64,000 nucleotides of DNA from Gorsachius magnificus (GCA_034008185.1 CM067081.1:86758765-86822764), one strand, 5' to 3'; positions 23,521-37,900 are shown, counted from the first letter of the stretch. Numbers and translations: made by a program. The notes: generated from the sequence alone by a model not told the origin.

Positions 23521-26500
23521 ACAACTAATTAAGGCCATGATTTCCTCAAAGTCTTCAGAGGCTATATCAGCTTACAGCAGTCTTCATACCTCCACCACTC
23601 TTCTCACCTCCCAGTGCATTTCTTCTTCAGCTGGGCTGACTAATGCAAACTGAACAGGGGAAGTGACCCAGCTTAAAAATGGGTTTGCAAAAAAAAAAAA
23701 AAAAAGTTTCCTTAAGTAACTTGACTGTTCAAAATGTGCTGCACCAACTGTTGTATTGGTACACTATGGCAGAGATTCAAAATGAGCATTGACCAGGGAA
23801 GTACCTAAAGATCATTTATCCAAAACCATTGTCTTGCCAATAATCAGTGTTAGAATTATTGCTATTTCAGAAACTGTCATGTTTTAATAAATGTTAGTTT
23901 CCAGTCATTTTCTGTGTAAATTATACCAGTGCAATATTGTCCTGCCAACACAACCACACAGAAATAGAGTAACACAAATACCAACTTCATAAAGTGGTCA
24001 ATACTCAACCCTATACTAATAAACATAAAACTAGCCTTCAGTACCATCAAGGGGCTAATTTCACAGAAGAACTACAGTGGGGGAACTTGAGTGGAAAAGA
24101 CTCCCACGTGGCTGAAGAAATCATGTGGGTATAGCACTTCGGCTATATAAACTAGGTGCATTCATTATTGCTACCATGAAAAATATGAAAAACTATGTAA
24201 ACAAGCAGGAGCCCCTAGCCTGGATCTCTGATGTGCAAGATGTAATAGTAATTCTGATCTCCACTGGATCTCACTTTATCCTCACGTACCATGTTCTTCA
24301 GTGTGTTCTGAGGATCAGTGTTAACTCCCCAGGTACCACAAAAGTTTTTAAATTTCTCGGAATTCTGGTTTGGGGAGTGCTCAGTGGTTTACACCTTGTC
24401 TCTTTAGGCATGCATGCATCACCTATGCAAGAGGCTTGGAACAGGGACTGGAGTACCCTGAGCCTTTACTTCATGACACAAAAAGGGAAGTTATTGAAAA
24501 CCTGGTGTCCAAAGGCATCTTCTCACTGTGCTATGCATAGAAGTGATTATTTGAGCTGGAAACATTTTTAGATCCAGCAGTACTTCCTCTGTCGAACTGC
24601 ACAAGCAACCTACAAAAGGAGAAGAACGTGCCCCATCTTCTGGCTGCATCTCATACCCAAGTTTTGCTGAGGGATTCAAAGGTAAATATGAAGAAAGAAT
24701 TTTAAATAGCTTCCAGTTTTTGGTAAATGAGTTAACTTTGTGCTCCAAATGATTGTTATAGGGTGGATACCTCTAAGCCGTATATTCCCTACACCTTTAC
24801 CTAACCTCATGCAGCTGAATGAAGGATGGTCTTGCAAACCTCTAAAAATAGAGGCCGAAGGAGCAGAGCCAACTGCACCATCGAATTTAAATGCTTTTGT
24901 GATGGCATACTGAGCAAAAGTTTGAACAGTGCATGAGACAGTATTTCTGCACGTGTCAGTGACAGAAGTGGTTCTTGAGAACAACAAAGGGTTCAAAGAA
25001 GCCCTGTGCAGCCCCACCACCACAGGAGGTGGTTCTGCTCTGTGGCAAACCTCAGCAGGCTGCTATAGCAAGCAAGGCAGACACCATCACACCTCTGTAG
25101 AGAGAATAGAGATTTGAAATCTTTTTAGGTGGGGTGGTGAGTGTCCAAGAGGAACCTGGAGAGAGACTCAGCTTGGAGCTGAAGGTCTACCACTTTCCAA
25201 GTATGTGATGAAAAGAATTGACCTCAGGGTTTTCTCAGTCCTGAGGAACATATTTTCCCCTTTGTAATCTACTGTTCTGAAGTGACTCAAATATTATGCC
25301 AGTATATATATAAAGCTCTCAGTGATTTACAGCTGAGCTCTCTAACAGAAGAACAGACTCTAAGGGGAAACTGCTTTTTGACCAAAAAGAACGAATTTTG
25401 TGCTGCTGTCTTTAAGCAATGCCACTAAAATATGTATTTCTGATTGGAGTTGAGCACCCAGTCCAGATTCCTGATACAGCCCCACAGCACGGCTGTGCAA
25501 CCTAACCTGGTCACATGTAGAATCAAATCTCTCTTTCCTGTCTTTTTCTGAATGACTCTTATCCTCACTCCCCATTTCCCCAACAGAAAAGGGAGGGGTT
25601 GGTCATGACACAGTGAACTCCAGCTGGGGAATCCCCAAGCTGGTAAGCGCTGGAAGTGGGAGATCATACAAGAAGAGAGATTTCGTTGTATATGACCTGT
25701 TTCCTATGTTCTTCTCTATCTGCTTTTGGCTCTTTCAAAAGCAGGATGAGAGGGTCCAGATGGTCCTTTCGGTCTGACAGAGACTGGATATTGTCATATG
25801 GTTATGAAGTGCTCAGTTGATGTACCAAACCTGAAATATTCCAAGATACTGCAAGAGATGAAGTGCACTTAGAGCTGTATTACTTGAGATTAAAAAAGCA
25901 CTGATTGGGGAAGCACAACAGTGATGGGGACAGGAGGTGGAGTGAGAAACAGAACTTACTTTGTCTGTCACCTCCGGATTTCTTAATCCAGAGGTTAGAA
26001 TTTACTGGAAAAAAGATATATAGTGGTGGGGGTGGAAGATCCATGCCCAATACATTTCAAATCTACTTACTGTGCTAGTCACTTCCCTTAGGCCCCCCGT
26101 CTCTTATCACAAGCAATAGGTTATTACTGGAAGAAAGAATTTAGCCTAACAGGACAGTAAGTGTAGGCTTTAGTAAGTTAAGTGTCAAGATAAGATACCT
26201 CTTTAACTGAATGATGGTTAGTGAGTTATGTATGCTCTGTGAAGTTGGCATACAAACCAATTTTTAAAACATTTCTGAAAAATATTAGTATATGGCTTGA
26301 TAAAGCATTTTCTAATGATAATGTCCACATTAAGTTCTTTTGAAACATAGACATTCAGCTAAGGCATACAGTTACCAAAGATTCCTTGATCCTTTAAAGC
26401 TTTTGGAATAAGCTGGGAGCTCAGTTAAACAGCATTAAGGCTGTATGTCTGAGTTCTAATTACACATATATGCTCTCCCCTTGAGGAATGCGTGGTTTTG

Positions 26501-27717
26501 GGAGAGAGGAAAAATAAGATGCGCTCTGTTAGCCATTGGAAGGAACAGTGAGTGGCATCTACTGTAACCATGTCCTTAGGAAACAGTAGCTGATGCTCCT
26601 ACCAAGTTCATCCACTTGGTATGTTGAGGTAAGATAAAAAGAATATTATTTTTTACAGGAAGGACATGGAAAGGATAATTATTAAGGCATATTAAGCTAT
26701 TAGGAACAACACTGTGTTCCCATGGTAATATTTATCATGATAGAGGAAATAGATGCAAAAGTCCCATGAGAAATCTCAACAACAAGCAGTACGAGAGAAA
26801 ACCAGTGCAATGTGTGGATGGCAAAAAATGAAGCTAAAGAAATGCCCATGACCACCCAACATTAACCGAGAAATCATGACTTCAAGGACTTTGTCCCAGA
26901 AGAATCAGGTGAAAACATATTTACTTGTCCTTATTGTGCAATATGAATAAAGAATATAAACTAACATTTTCTACAGTCATGTGTGCAAATTACTATTATG
27001 TGAATACAGAAAAAAAAAGAAAAAAAACCTATTCAATCAATAGTAAATACTATTTTGAAAACCAGTAATAAGGAAATTACCTGTTTTAAGGAGGGCTTGG
27101 GTATTCAAGAAGGAAACTATTAGCTGCCATACTCTCCTCCCTTCCCCCTTTTATTCTTTTAATTGATTTAGGAGATGTCAATCTGTGCAGAACCAGTCAT
27201 GCTGTCTTCTCAATAGAGAGTAATTGGCTACTTGGCACTCGAGCTGTTCCTTCTAAATGCTTCCCCATGCCCTAAATCAGACACACGCCTTCGGTGTTTT
27301 TTGATTCTCTAACATCTGCCTATGTAACTATTGCTAGGTTAACCTAAGCTGCCTATAATAACACATATTCAGCTACTGGCTATATTTTCTTTTCTCTTAT
27401 CTTCATCACCATACATTATTTTCTGTATTATCCTATACTAAATACTACAGTTAACCTTGACTTTTGTAGTCCTAAACAGTGACTTTACAGCAGTTTAGTT
27501 TAAAACATTTCACAAAGCCTGAGCTCACTCTTCCTACTTTTGTAGAGAAAACGTACACCTCGCAATGCGATAGCACCAGTCCAAACTGGGGAGAAGAGGG
27601 AAAGAGGAGGCGACTGTTGAGAATTACAGCCGAATTAAATACAGATGAGCACTAGCCAGTCTTGTTTTTTTCCACTTACTTTTCAGCAACTGTTTCATTA
27701 GTTGGTGGTAGCATATA
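23521..27717. other. Intergenic sequence, nothing recognised
   Basis: AT-rich sequence with a poly-A run near 23690-23705. A 148-codon open frame at 24125-24571 starts at GTG and matches no family I know. Confidence 0.4.
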
Positions 27718-28244
27718 GTGCCCCTGCACTTGGCACTGGTGAGGCTGCACCTTGAATACTGTGTTCAGGTTTGGGTCCCTGAGTTCAAGGCGGACATTGA
27801 GGGGCTGGAATGTGTCAACGAAGCTGGCGAAGGGTCTGGAGCACAGGTCTGATGAGGAGCAGCTGAGGGAACTGGGGTTGTTTAGCCTGGAGAAGAGGAG
27901 GCTGAAGGGACACCTTCTCGCCCTCTACAGCCTGACAGGAGGCTGTAGGGAGGTGGGTCTTGATCTCTTCTCCCAGGTAACAAGTGATAGGATGAGATGA
28001 AATGGTGTCAAATTGCATCACGGGAGGTTTCAATTGGATATTGGGTAAAATTTCTTTACTGAAGGAGTGGTAAAGCATTGGAAAAGGCTGCTCAGAGAGG
28101 TGGTGGAGTCCCTGTCCCTGAAGGTGTTCAAAAAACGTGTAGATGTGGCACTTTCGGACATGGTTTAGTAGGCATGGTGGTGTTGGGTTGACGGTTGGAC
28201 TTGATGATCTTGGAGGTCTTTTCCAACCTTAATGATTCTATGCT
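27718..28244 (+). mobile_element. CR1 3' fragment (copy 6)
   Basis: It starts at CCCCTGCACTTGGCACTGGT, carries the ORF2 end ([20 protein letters not shown]) with breaks, and closes TTTTCCAACCTTAATGATTC. Confidence 0.9.
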
Positions 28245-28992
28245 AACAATACACCAGTGACACTATTTGTTCCACTTTTAGGTGGCACGCTCACAGTTTT
28301 AGTGAAACAATCCCTATGTTGTTGCACATCATTTCCAACTGTGAAATTGGTGCCCTGTTTTGGGAAGAGGTTTCTGCACACTCGCCAATACTCTGGTTAA
28401 CAGTAGTAGTCCAAAGACATATTACTGGGTTGCAAGTGGTATAAGCTGCTATGAAGGGGATGGAGCTGAGAACCACAGTGGGATGCAGGATGCCCATTAC
28501 CTTGGACCCAGTCACTCAGGTGGAATACAGCAAGACTGGACAACCACACCAACAGGCCTTAGGGCAGCCTTTAAGATGTCAGCTAACAGGGCTGGCAGTA
28601 CAATCTGAATACTAGAATCAATAGATGCACCCATACCTTTTCTTTTCCAAAGCTGTTAGTGACATTGAGGTGCAAAGAACCAACTGTTCCATTAAAAATT
28701 TCATAAGCCACAGGTTTACTGGGAATAAGATACTGCAGGTCCTTCTGGTTAGACTAACAGCTGCAAAAGTCTAAACACTAACCGCTCCAGAGCTTAAGCA
28801 GGTATGTCCCAAATCTAAGGGAAACCTATCCCAACACACACTAACAACTGATCTATGGCATCTTCCTTTTCATTTCTGCAGTCAGCAGCAGAGAGCTGTG
28901 AGGTTGTGTCGCCAATCTGACGATCCATCTCTACATATTCCATCACACCCTACGCAGTTACTTAGCACTGGCTACTTCTGCCCTTTGCAGCG
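28245..28992. other. Intergenic sequence, nothing recognised
   Basis: No supported feature. Confidence 0.35.
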
Positions 28993-29511
28993 TGTGGTAG
29001 GTTGACATTGGCTGGATGCCAGGTGCCACCAAGCCGCTCTGTGACTCCCCTCCTTAGCAGGACAGGATGGGGAAAAAATGAGATGGAAAAAAAAAAAAGC
29101 CTTGTGGGTCAAGATAAAGGCAGTTTAATGAAAGCAAAGGCCGTGCATGGAAACAAAAAGAAAACAGAGATTTTCTTCTCTACTTCCCATCAGCAGGCGA
29201 TGTCCAGCCACTCTCTGAGAAGCAGGGCTTCAGTACATGTAGCAGTTGCTCATCATATGGTCTGGAATACCCCTTTGGTCAGTTTGGGTCAGCTGTCCTG
29301 GCTGTGCCCCTAAGGTCTTGCCCACCCCCATACCACTGGTGAGGGGGGTTGAAATGTTGGAGAGGGAGCCTCAGTGCTGTGCAAGCGCTGCTCAGCCATA
29401 GCCAAAACACAGGTGCGTTCTCAACACCGCTCTAGGTACTGATACAAAGCACAGCACCATGATGGATGCTATGGGGAAGATAAACTCCATCCCAGCCCGA
29501 CCCAATACACA
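28993..29511 (-). mobile_element. Solo ERV LTR (minus orientation)
   Basis: It reads TGTGGTAGGTTGAC at the left end and CCCGACCCAATACACA at the right. On the minus strand it has a CATTAAACTGCCTTTATCTTG segment like the polyadenylation region of the ERV at 13.7-17.6 kb. A shared block (GGTCAGCTGTCCTGGCTGTG on plus) also links the two families. No matching flank duplication is clear, and no internal region adjoins. Confidence 0.8.
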
Positions 29512-31903
29512 GCAAAACTTCGGATCTAGCTGCATATTGTTATTTGCTCAAGACATAAGGGTGCCTACGACTGAGCTGCTGCAAGACTCCCTCTGGTCAG
29601 CCACCTGCTGCATCAGTTGATAATTAACATCCCAGACCTATTCCAGAGCAATCTGACAAGGCAAATTGGGACAGCCACTGTGCATAGGTCCAGAAGACAG
29701 CAAGGTCTTCCACACCTTCTCAGGGTCTTTGGCTTCTCAGCGAGTCTCCAGGTCTCCAGCTTCAACCACTGCAGCTTCAGCCATGAGCAGGGGAGATCTT
29801 TCCACTGGGTCAGGCAGCAAAAGAGTAAAATTCTCAGAAACCTCATTACTTCATGTCAGAAGCTGTTTCCTCAAGCACCTTGCGGCTCTTGGCTTTCCTC
29901 TCTAAGCAGAGAGACTCAACACAGTAACTGCAGAGAGCCCTGACGCTGACTCAAGGGTTGTCACAAAGCCAAATTCTCCCCAACAGCAGGTACCGCTGAT
30001 GGTGGAATCTATATAACCCCTGCAGGTCTGGGTGTCCCACAGGGATCCTCCAGTTTATCTGCTGCTCTTCGCTCTATCTACGACAGACAGGGACAGCAGT
30101 AGCCATCATGTGCGGCTGCCAGTGACAAGGCTTGCACCTCAGCCCACACTTTGGTGCTTGAATCAGCTTGTTCTTTAGGAAGAAGGTGATCTACTTCAAA
30201 AACCTTGTAAAAAAAATAATCGTAAGCGTTTCCATTCCTGGCAAGAATTACTGCAGACGCTGGGCACCTCAGAGTCCCTCAAACCCAGCAATAGAAACTC
30301 CTTCTACCGAGAAGCTGAGGCAACCTGGTCCCTCTCATCTGCCAAGGTTGGTTTGGTTTTTTGCTTGTCCGCTCCCTCCAGAGGCCAAGCATGAAAGGGC
30401 ATTTTGCTGATGATCTTCCTCAACCATAAATAAAATTCATTAACTTACCCATAAAAGAGCGGGGCCGATTAAGGAATACAGATGCTAGCGACCACAGAAA
30501 GGACCCCTGCACCACCACAGCCTAGGTGCACAAATAGGAGGCACTGGACTGGCACTACCCACTTTTACGACAAGTGCCTGCAAAACGTGGTAAGAGTACT
30601 TCAAACCAGAGTTTACTCTTAGGCGGGTGATGCAGCAATAGGCCCCTGAACTGTTACCAGGTCTCTTTCAGCTTCTGATTAAGCTTTCTTCTTTTGAGCT
30701 GACAGCTGGATATAAACAAAACTGCTGGGCAAGCGTCCTCTCAGTCTGCAAACACATTGGAAAAAAAAAAGAAGAAAAGCTAACTCATGACACAGCCTCA
30801 TCTGTATATTTAAAAAAATATTTTTGTCCCAATAAGCACCTAAAGGAAAGTCTGGAAACATAATTGGTATAATTAAACCATCTGAATCCCAGGAGAGAAC
30901 AAGCACTTGAACACAGGTGTAAGTCTTTAGATGCTGCTGGTGGCACCCTGCTGCTAGTACCTACTTCCAAGATGGAATTACAACATGAAGGTACTCGTTG
31001 TTTTCAGCCTGCCTCTCTATCTGGCTGAGATTGTGTTTTATAACCACAAAGTCGTTCTTTGGCATTACATTTGATGGCAAGATATAGCACAAGCAACCCG
31101 TGTTAATCAATAGGAACTCTGATTCCTGCTTGCTGTGATAAAAACAATGAAGGCGTCCTCCCCGCTCGCCTCTTCTCCCTCCTTCTCTGAAGGACATGTG
31201 CATCCCGAGAAAAAATTCTGAGGGTTCATTGTTCTGTGTCAGAATGAGAAAGCATTGCCAACGACTGCCTTCACAAAAGCCAGCAACAGGCCTCAACTTT
31301 AAAGGGACAAATAAAGCTGCGCTCAGACCACTCCGTGGTTATTTCAGATTCTCCTTTCCTCTTCCCACACAAAAGGCTGCACTGACTTTCATTTTCAAGT
31401 CCTCGCTTCTGTGAAGCGGTCGAACTACCTAGATAGCACGGTGTTCACAGAGAGAAACCGAGGCTGGACTCCTCTGCTGGACCATACGATACAGGTATTC
31501 GAGTCCCACAATATTCAGTAACAGCAAACGACTGCAAGCGTAGATTGAAGCTCGCTCAACCATCGGAGCAGTCAACACTCCAACTCACCTGAAAACAGGA
31601 CTGACCTAGTCACCGGAGGGCCACAGGGAGCAGCAGTCCCAGCAGGAGTTCATGCCCTAGATGTGCCACGAGTCCGACCCGTCCATCCTGAGGCGCCTGG
31701 TGAGGAGCACAGCCGGGCACCACACCGAGCAAACTGCCGCCCTCCATCATCAGCTCGTTTTCACTCACGGACATCACTCAGATTACAGAACAATCATGGT
31801 GCCAGCCTAACCTCTACCAGGCTGTACACCATCCATTAACTTACTTCAAGTATATACAGGTGTGTATATATATATATGGTACCATATACATGACACATGC
31901 CAT
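29512..31903. other. Intergenic sequence, nothing recognised
   Basis: Mixed-composition sequence, moderately GC-rich in parts, with a short (TA)n near 31864-31877. Open frames resemble no known protein. Confidence 0.35.
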
Positions 31904-31971
31904 ACGGTTGGACTTGATGACCTTAAAGGTCTTTTCCAACCTAAACAATTCTACGATTCTATGATTCCATG
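31904..31971 (+). mobile_element. Very short CR1 3' tail (copy 7)
   Basis: Only about 68 bp: GGTTGGACTTGATGACC, TTTTCCAACC and ATTCTACG/ATTCTATG units. It holds only the 3' UTR end of CR1. Confidence 0.85.
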
Positions 31972-33789
31972 TATGGCACTAGCACATGGAACCACATATA
32001 CGCATACCAGCGGATACAGGGCACAGTCAGGTACTGCAACCTGTCAGGAGTAACAAGTAAATGGCACAGAGATCAACAATGATGGGTAACTGGCGGCTCC
32101 TTTTTTTGTTTGTTTTATAAAACCATATGCTTTTTTTCAGTTAGCATGTCTGGACTATATCTGCTAAGCATTAGAGTGGAAAAGCATTAGGGCTGTCCAG
32201 CCAAATGCACAGCTGCCCCTATTATAAGGTGAAGAAACAAAGACTTGGAACAGTGAACAAAAATAATGTTTCAAAGTTTTAATCACAGAGAAGACCTCAA
32301 AGTGGGAAACATCTTAAGAGAACACAAAGTTTAGGCTTTAGCTGCACAAAATTAATTTTTGAATCCCTACTTTTGATTTTACACTATAGGTAAAAAGCCA
32401 GCAGCGGTTCCCCAAATTAAACAAGAATTATTAAGAATTTACCTAGAAAATACTCTTACCGATGGAGCGCCTTTCATAGCTTTACAGTCCTGCAATCCCG
32501 GCAGCTGCTGTTCTACCGCTGTTCTTTGCATGGAGACACTGAGAAGAGAGGTACTTGTGCGAGCTGGTTTCCCCCCCAAAGAAAAGAGAAGCGAGAAGGG
32601 ACAATATAAAGCTGCTGAGATTGCTCTCTGAAAGGAGCTTTAGCGGCGGACAGAGAAACAAGGTGAGGAGGCCTATTCAAGAAAGGCAACGCAGCCTAAC
32701 ATGTAAGCAGAAATCAGATGGTGTTGAGCCGGAGCATTAATAAGAAATTAATAGTTAAATAGGAAATTCCCTTAAAAACTCTGCAGAGTTTAGGCTGAGC
32801 CAGACATGAGCCTGGGAACAATAAAGACTGGAAGGACCCTCAGGGCAAACCATCACCAGCTCTGCCAGGAAGAGTTTCATCTTTGTCCCACAGCTGAAGT
32901 CTCTGTTACACTGGAGAACTCTGGTACAGTGAAGCAAGTTCCTTGCGACAGCACCGTACGCATTTGTGTTTCTCCTTACCACTGACCACACATTTCACAT
33001 TTCTCCCCACACGTACAAGACTGGTTTTGGCAAGCATAATTTCCATATCATCTGTGTCTTCAGTAAACATTCATTGTAATTTAATCATTAACCTTTCTGC
33101 TAGCACAACTGAAAGAACAGACATCATCTGCACTTGGACGTGAAGATCAGTTCTGAGAGCTTTTAACCTCTTTCAGAGCTGCTCATAGTCTGCTTAACGT
33201 GTTGAGGAAACCCATGAGCTAGGGAATGGTTTATAAACCTTATTCTGAAACACTACAGCATTTATGTCACTTCACAATTGAACCTTATAGGCATACAAAG
33301 ACAGTAAATTCATATACTTTTAAGATCAGAGTAAGAATGTTGTATTGGCAGTATCTTTTCCCAATATTTAGCAAGTTTTTACAATAAATATTTAAAACCC
33401 ATGAAACATTTGGCAAAATTACTTAATACCAAGAAAATGTTATCCCCAGCATAAGATACCAGTTCCATGTAAGGAAAATAGACACTACAACGAATGAAAA
33501 AAGCAAAAGAGAAGACATATTCGCAAAAGCTCTGGAAGTTCAAGTCAAGCACATAACTCCTCCTTAAAAATCATGTAAAGCAATGAGGCCACTCCATATT
33601 TAAAGCCATTTTGTTTTTATCTATTGGGGTAGTCACTTTACATCATACCAAAAAGACTGTATAACGAATACAAGTGTCAAGAATCAGATTTTTATGGCAC
33701 AAAAGGAAGTTTTCCATTAACCTGCTTTCAGAGTTGTTAAATACATAATTGAAGACAAAGAAACTAAGGCTACCACAAAATAATATTTG
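31972..33789. other. Sequence downstream of EIF1AX, possible extended 3' UTR
   Basis: AT-rich and free of recognised transposons. It could belong to a longer EIF1AX 3' UTR or be plain intergenic sequence. Confidence 0.35.
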
Positions 33790-34964
33790 CGTGATGATGT
33801 TAATCTTTATTCAGCTTCTTAACTGACTCCTCCAGTCTGAAGGTGGAGAAGAATCTTTCCATTAGTTTGTGTCAGCGGTTTATTCTGGATGAAAAGATTC
33901 TTTTCCTACGTTTGACACAAATTCATTTTCTCATTTATATTGTTATTCAAAGTTCAGGTAAGCTTTAATGTTGTACCTTACAATGTATGGAATTTAAGAT
34001 TAAAATAAAACTCTACTCTTAACATAACCTTTTCTATAATGTAAAAATATTCTACATGTTTAACATATCAAGAATGTTAAGCATTCACTTTGGGGAAGAA
34101 CTATTTTACGTATTTTTGCAGTACAAACCCAACTGTTACGGTTTTGTATTCATGTATCCCTGTTAAGTTGGGTGCCACCCAGTGTTCATCTTCTGAAACT
34201 ACAGCTCGACTACTGTACTTACAACACGGAAGAGCTATGCGTACAAGACAGTTTTTAACAACTGCGAATTTGAGATGCTGCTTACGTTTTCTCTTTACTT
34301 CTCCCCTACCCCTCCACTGTGGCAAATTTACATCTTGGAAATAATGAGTGTTTTTAATTATCAAAATCAGTATAAAAATAGCAGCATGCTACTAGACAGG
34401 GAAAGCAGATTCATCGTGCATTATGAATGTAAATGCAGATTTCTGCCTTCCTTTTATATTATCAAAATCTTTTTAAAGTTAACATCAAGGCAAGGGGTAT
34501 AAGGACAGACACTGCATAGTATGATTTGATACTAATCTGAACTGGGCATTTGTGTTTAATCAAAATCCATGATAATTACAGGGTAAACAATTTTTATTTC
34601 AAAATACAAGTTTAACTGGAATTGTAGTGATGAAAGCAGAAGAGGGGAAAATGCAGTCTTTTACAGCCCATGTCACTGTATCTTACTTACATCCAGAGGT
34701 AAAAGCTCTAATTCGTGAAGAGACAAAATATTTGTGGCGTTTCATTGAGCCTTTGTGATAATCCAGCATTATCCATTTCTAAAGAAATATAAATACTTTA
34801 AAACAAACATTGAAAATAAATCCTTTTGATGTAACAAACTACACTCTTTACCGAGAATTTTCAGTCTTCTTAAAAGAAAGGGACTTCACCCAAAAAATAA
34901 TCGAAATATCAATGTAGAACAATCCTTGGAGGAAAAAAGTCGGAATGTAAACCTCTGTTCCAAA
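33790..34964 (-). other. EIF1AX: EIF1AX 3' UTR (minimum extent, end inferred)
   Basis: This sequence follows the stop in the minus direction; it is AT-rich and free of recognisable transposons. AATAAA signals on the minus strand occur at 34598-34593, 33884-33879 and 33811-33806. The last two could set a UTR of roughly 1.1-1.2 kb and the first a short form near 0.4 kb. The human UTR is longer, so the transcript may run further, possibly toward 32.5 kb. The end given here is an inference. Confidence 0.5.
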
Positions 34965-34970
34965 TTAGAT
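34965..34970 (-). CDS. EIF1AX: EIF1AX coding part of terminal exon 7 (Ile144 + stop)
   Basis: The sequence TGCTTTTCAG|ATC TAA on the minus strand gives an acceptor at 34972-34971 followed by the one remaining codon (Ile144) and the stop. It completes the known C-terminus DIDDI in phase. The rest of the exon is 3' UTR. Much too short for ORF calling, it was found by extending from exon 6 with the known protein end. Confidence 0.9.
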   Translation of the reverse strand: M

Positions 34971-37900
34971 CTGAAAAGCAAAAACACCACACCATGTATT
35001 TAGTTCACATGCATTTTCCATCAAGCAACTCTGTCTTTAAGCTATTTTTATGGTTCAACAGGAGACTTCCTGAAGTCAGTACAGTGCTGTTTTTACCTCA
35101 GCTCATATCATGTTTTCTTAATGTGTGAACAATTACTCTCCTCTTGCATCCCCCCCGCCCCGTTACAGTACTAGTTATGCAGGTGAGCAATTCTGCCAAT
35201 ATAATTACGCAGAAATAGTACAGACATAAATTAGCCCATGATTTCAAAACCGAAAACAAAAACTGAGTGTGAGGGTAACTTCCCTAAGTAGTGACTATCC
35301 AAATGAGTTTGGTGGCAAAATGAATAGTTTTCTAACCAGCCTTCTTGACATAAACAACAAAGGAAAGGTTCCACCAAGTCATTCATGTTAGCCATGACCT
35401 TGGAAACTGCACTTCATTCTAGGTAGGCTAGGATGATCCTCAGGGAGGTTATTCACATTTTCTCTCTTTATGTCTTTTCCTTTCTTAAAGCATGATGTTA
35501 ATATTACATCACATAGGTGGCAGAAGCTTAAAAACAATCACAGCTGCTCACTTAAATACATTATCCCACACAAAGATCCATTAGTTTGCAAATTTTATTC
35601 TTTCAGTATTCCTACAGCTACTCATCACTTTGACATCTTACAATAGCTTCATTATTAAAAGCACCCAGTACTAGAAAGTGTTTCTAGCTTCAGTAAGCTA
35701 AATCTTCAGTAAGCCCAACCACTGACAGGTCCAAAGTGCAATTGTCAAAAGTCTGAAGAAAAATTCATCAAGATTTTGATATTTTTAAAAATATGTGATC
35801 TAATACGTCATATATTGAGAACCTCAGAAACCTCAAAATAATGTGTTTGAAGAGAATCAGCCATATGACCAACTCGGAGAGAGAGAGAGGACTAAAAAGA
35901 TGAAGAATTAAAACATAATAATACACTTAGAACAGTCTATCCAATTAAGTTAACTCACTGGCTCAGTAAGTTACTACTTATCCTCTCAGCCAGCTGACCC
36001 TGCACACATTCATCTCTCAACTACAAAATAAGGTGCATCATCTTTGAAAACATTTCACAGCAGAAGTAGAATCTTCTGCAATTTACTATATAATTTGAAC
36101 GATAACAGTTTTAACCACTACCATTTAAGAGTGCACGTGGTCATTTACTACAGCTTAGTGATAGACAATAACACAACTGATTGTGACAACATGCAAATTC
36201 AGGATTACAGTCAACTTTAGTAACTACTGAGATGCAGATTTTTGGTTTTTATGTAAATAAAAATGGAGACTTAAAGCCTTTGGTTTTTTAAAAACACAAA
36301 TCCCTCAGTTACTTCTGTAGTTATTACTAGCGAGGTTGTTAAAACTACAGAGGAATCAGATGGATGAAGCCCACACGTGCTCATGCAATTCCCCAAAACA
36401 CCTGTATAACCCGTGACCTGTTCCAGCAGTTGGTGTCCAATGTAGTTTGCATCAGCGGTTTATGGCTCACCCTACCTTGACTGAAGTGGCCACAGCTGCC
36501 CTACGTGGCACAGGAGCTGACCCACCAAGCTTTGTGCCTGCTCCCTGAGAGGTCTTTCTACCCTACCGTGCAGGGAACACAAGGAAATCCTACTAGTCTG
36601 CTCAACAGTCCCGTGTCATCTACTTTGCTTTCCACCACGAGCTTGAAAGGAGCTTACACTTCAGAGAGCAGTACTGAGGGCTACATTTGGTTCCTTCAAA
36701 ATGAATGTACCCAGCTACATCCACATATGTGGTTGCTGACTCGCATAACTGCAAATCCTTGCACACACACACACACATATATGTACACATACACAAGCAT
36801 TTCAATGGACACTGCTACGTAAATCTAGGTCTTTGGGGTCAAATGGCTTTGATTTTCTTTTAGGCATTTTAAGGGTAATGAGAAGACTGCTCTCCACGTA
36901 CGTTTTAGTAGTATGACAGTAAGCATACTATTTGCTTAGAGGCCAACTGGAGGCCAACTGTAGGACAGAGCAGTGACCAGAACGCTGGCATTCATGTGTC
37001 CACACTGCTTTCTGGAGCAGTCCTTGAGAAGGTGAGCTATTCTGAACATCCATGTAGTATTTTACTTGCTCTAAAACAAGGAAAACCAGCTTATTTCTAA
37101 AGATGACAGTTTCAAGCATATGATACAAAATATATATTTACTACTTACATCATCAATATCTTCATCATCATCTCCAATATCATCAAACTGGATTTCATCA
37201 TCATCTCCAGGACCAAACGTGTCTGTTTCATTGATTTTAGCTAAAAAGGAATTTAGAGAAGTTAAGGAGCGCACTCGCACCAAGTCAAGATAGACTGAAT
37301 ATTCTTGTCCAATATGAACTTCCAATTTGAAGTGCAAAGATTCTTACCATGTTCTGGAAGCTCCCCATATGCTTTCAGACTTCTGGCTTCATCTGCATTG
37401 TACTTTAGAATAACATCAGCCTTGTTATCCTAAGGAAGAATTTATTAGAGTTTATTAGTCATCTGTGAAGAAAAAACCTCCCTATTAACCTCAGCAGACT
37501 AGTAACACCTATATTATTTATAGAAGAATATCTTGTTCCTCCTCCCCCTCCAATTCCTTTAAGTGTGAAGTAAAAAATGCTTGTTTGCAAAATATCTTCA
37601 TTTTTCTCAGTGATAACTTCATTTTCTCCTCTTACAAGTAATTCGAGAAGCTCAGTTTCCTGCCTTTGAAATTAATCTTTCTTCAGAGAACACACATAGT
37701 GAGGTGGCCAGTCAGAACGCATCAAAACGTCTCAGTTTTAAGTAGTTTAATATATACAGTAAATGATGGTATTTTAAATGTTTTACAACTCTAATGTACA
37801 TTTCAGAAGCAGAATCTATTTTCAAACAACTGATGACACAACACTAACATTCATGAAAAAGCACTTACCAAGTGAAAATTTGACAACTGTTTTCCATTAA

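Noticed and set aside
24125..24571. 148-codon open frame with hydrophobic stretches
   Set aside because: It starts at GTG, has no recognisable family or splice context, and lies in AT-rich intergenic DNA.
29603..29943. Overlapping open frames of about 80-108 codons on both strands next to the LTR at 29 kb
   Set aside because: No retroviral motif or known domain could be recognised, so I did not call an ERV internal region.
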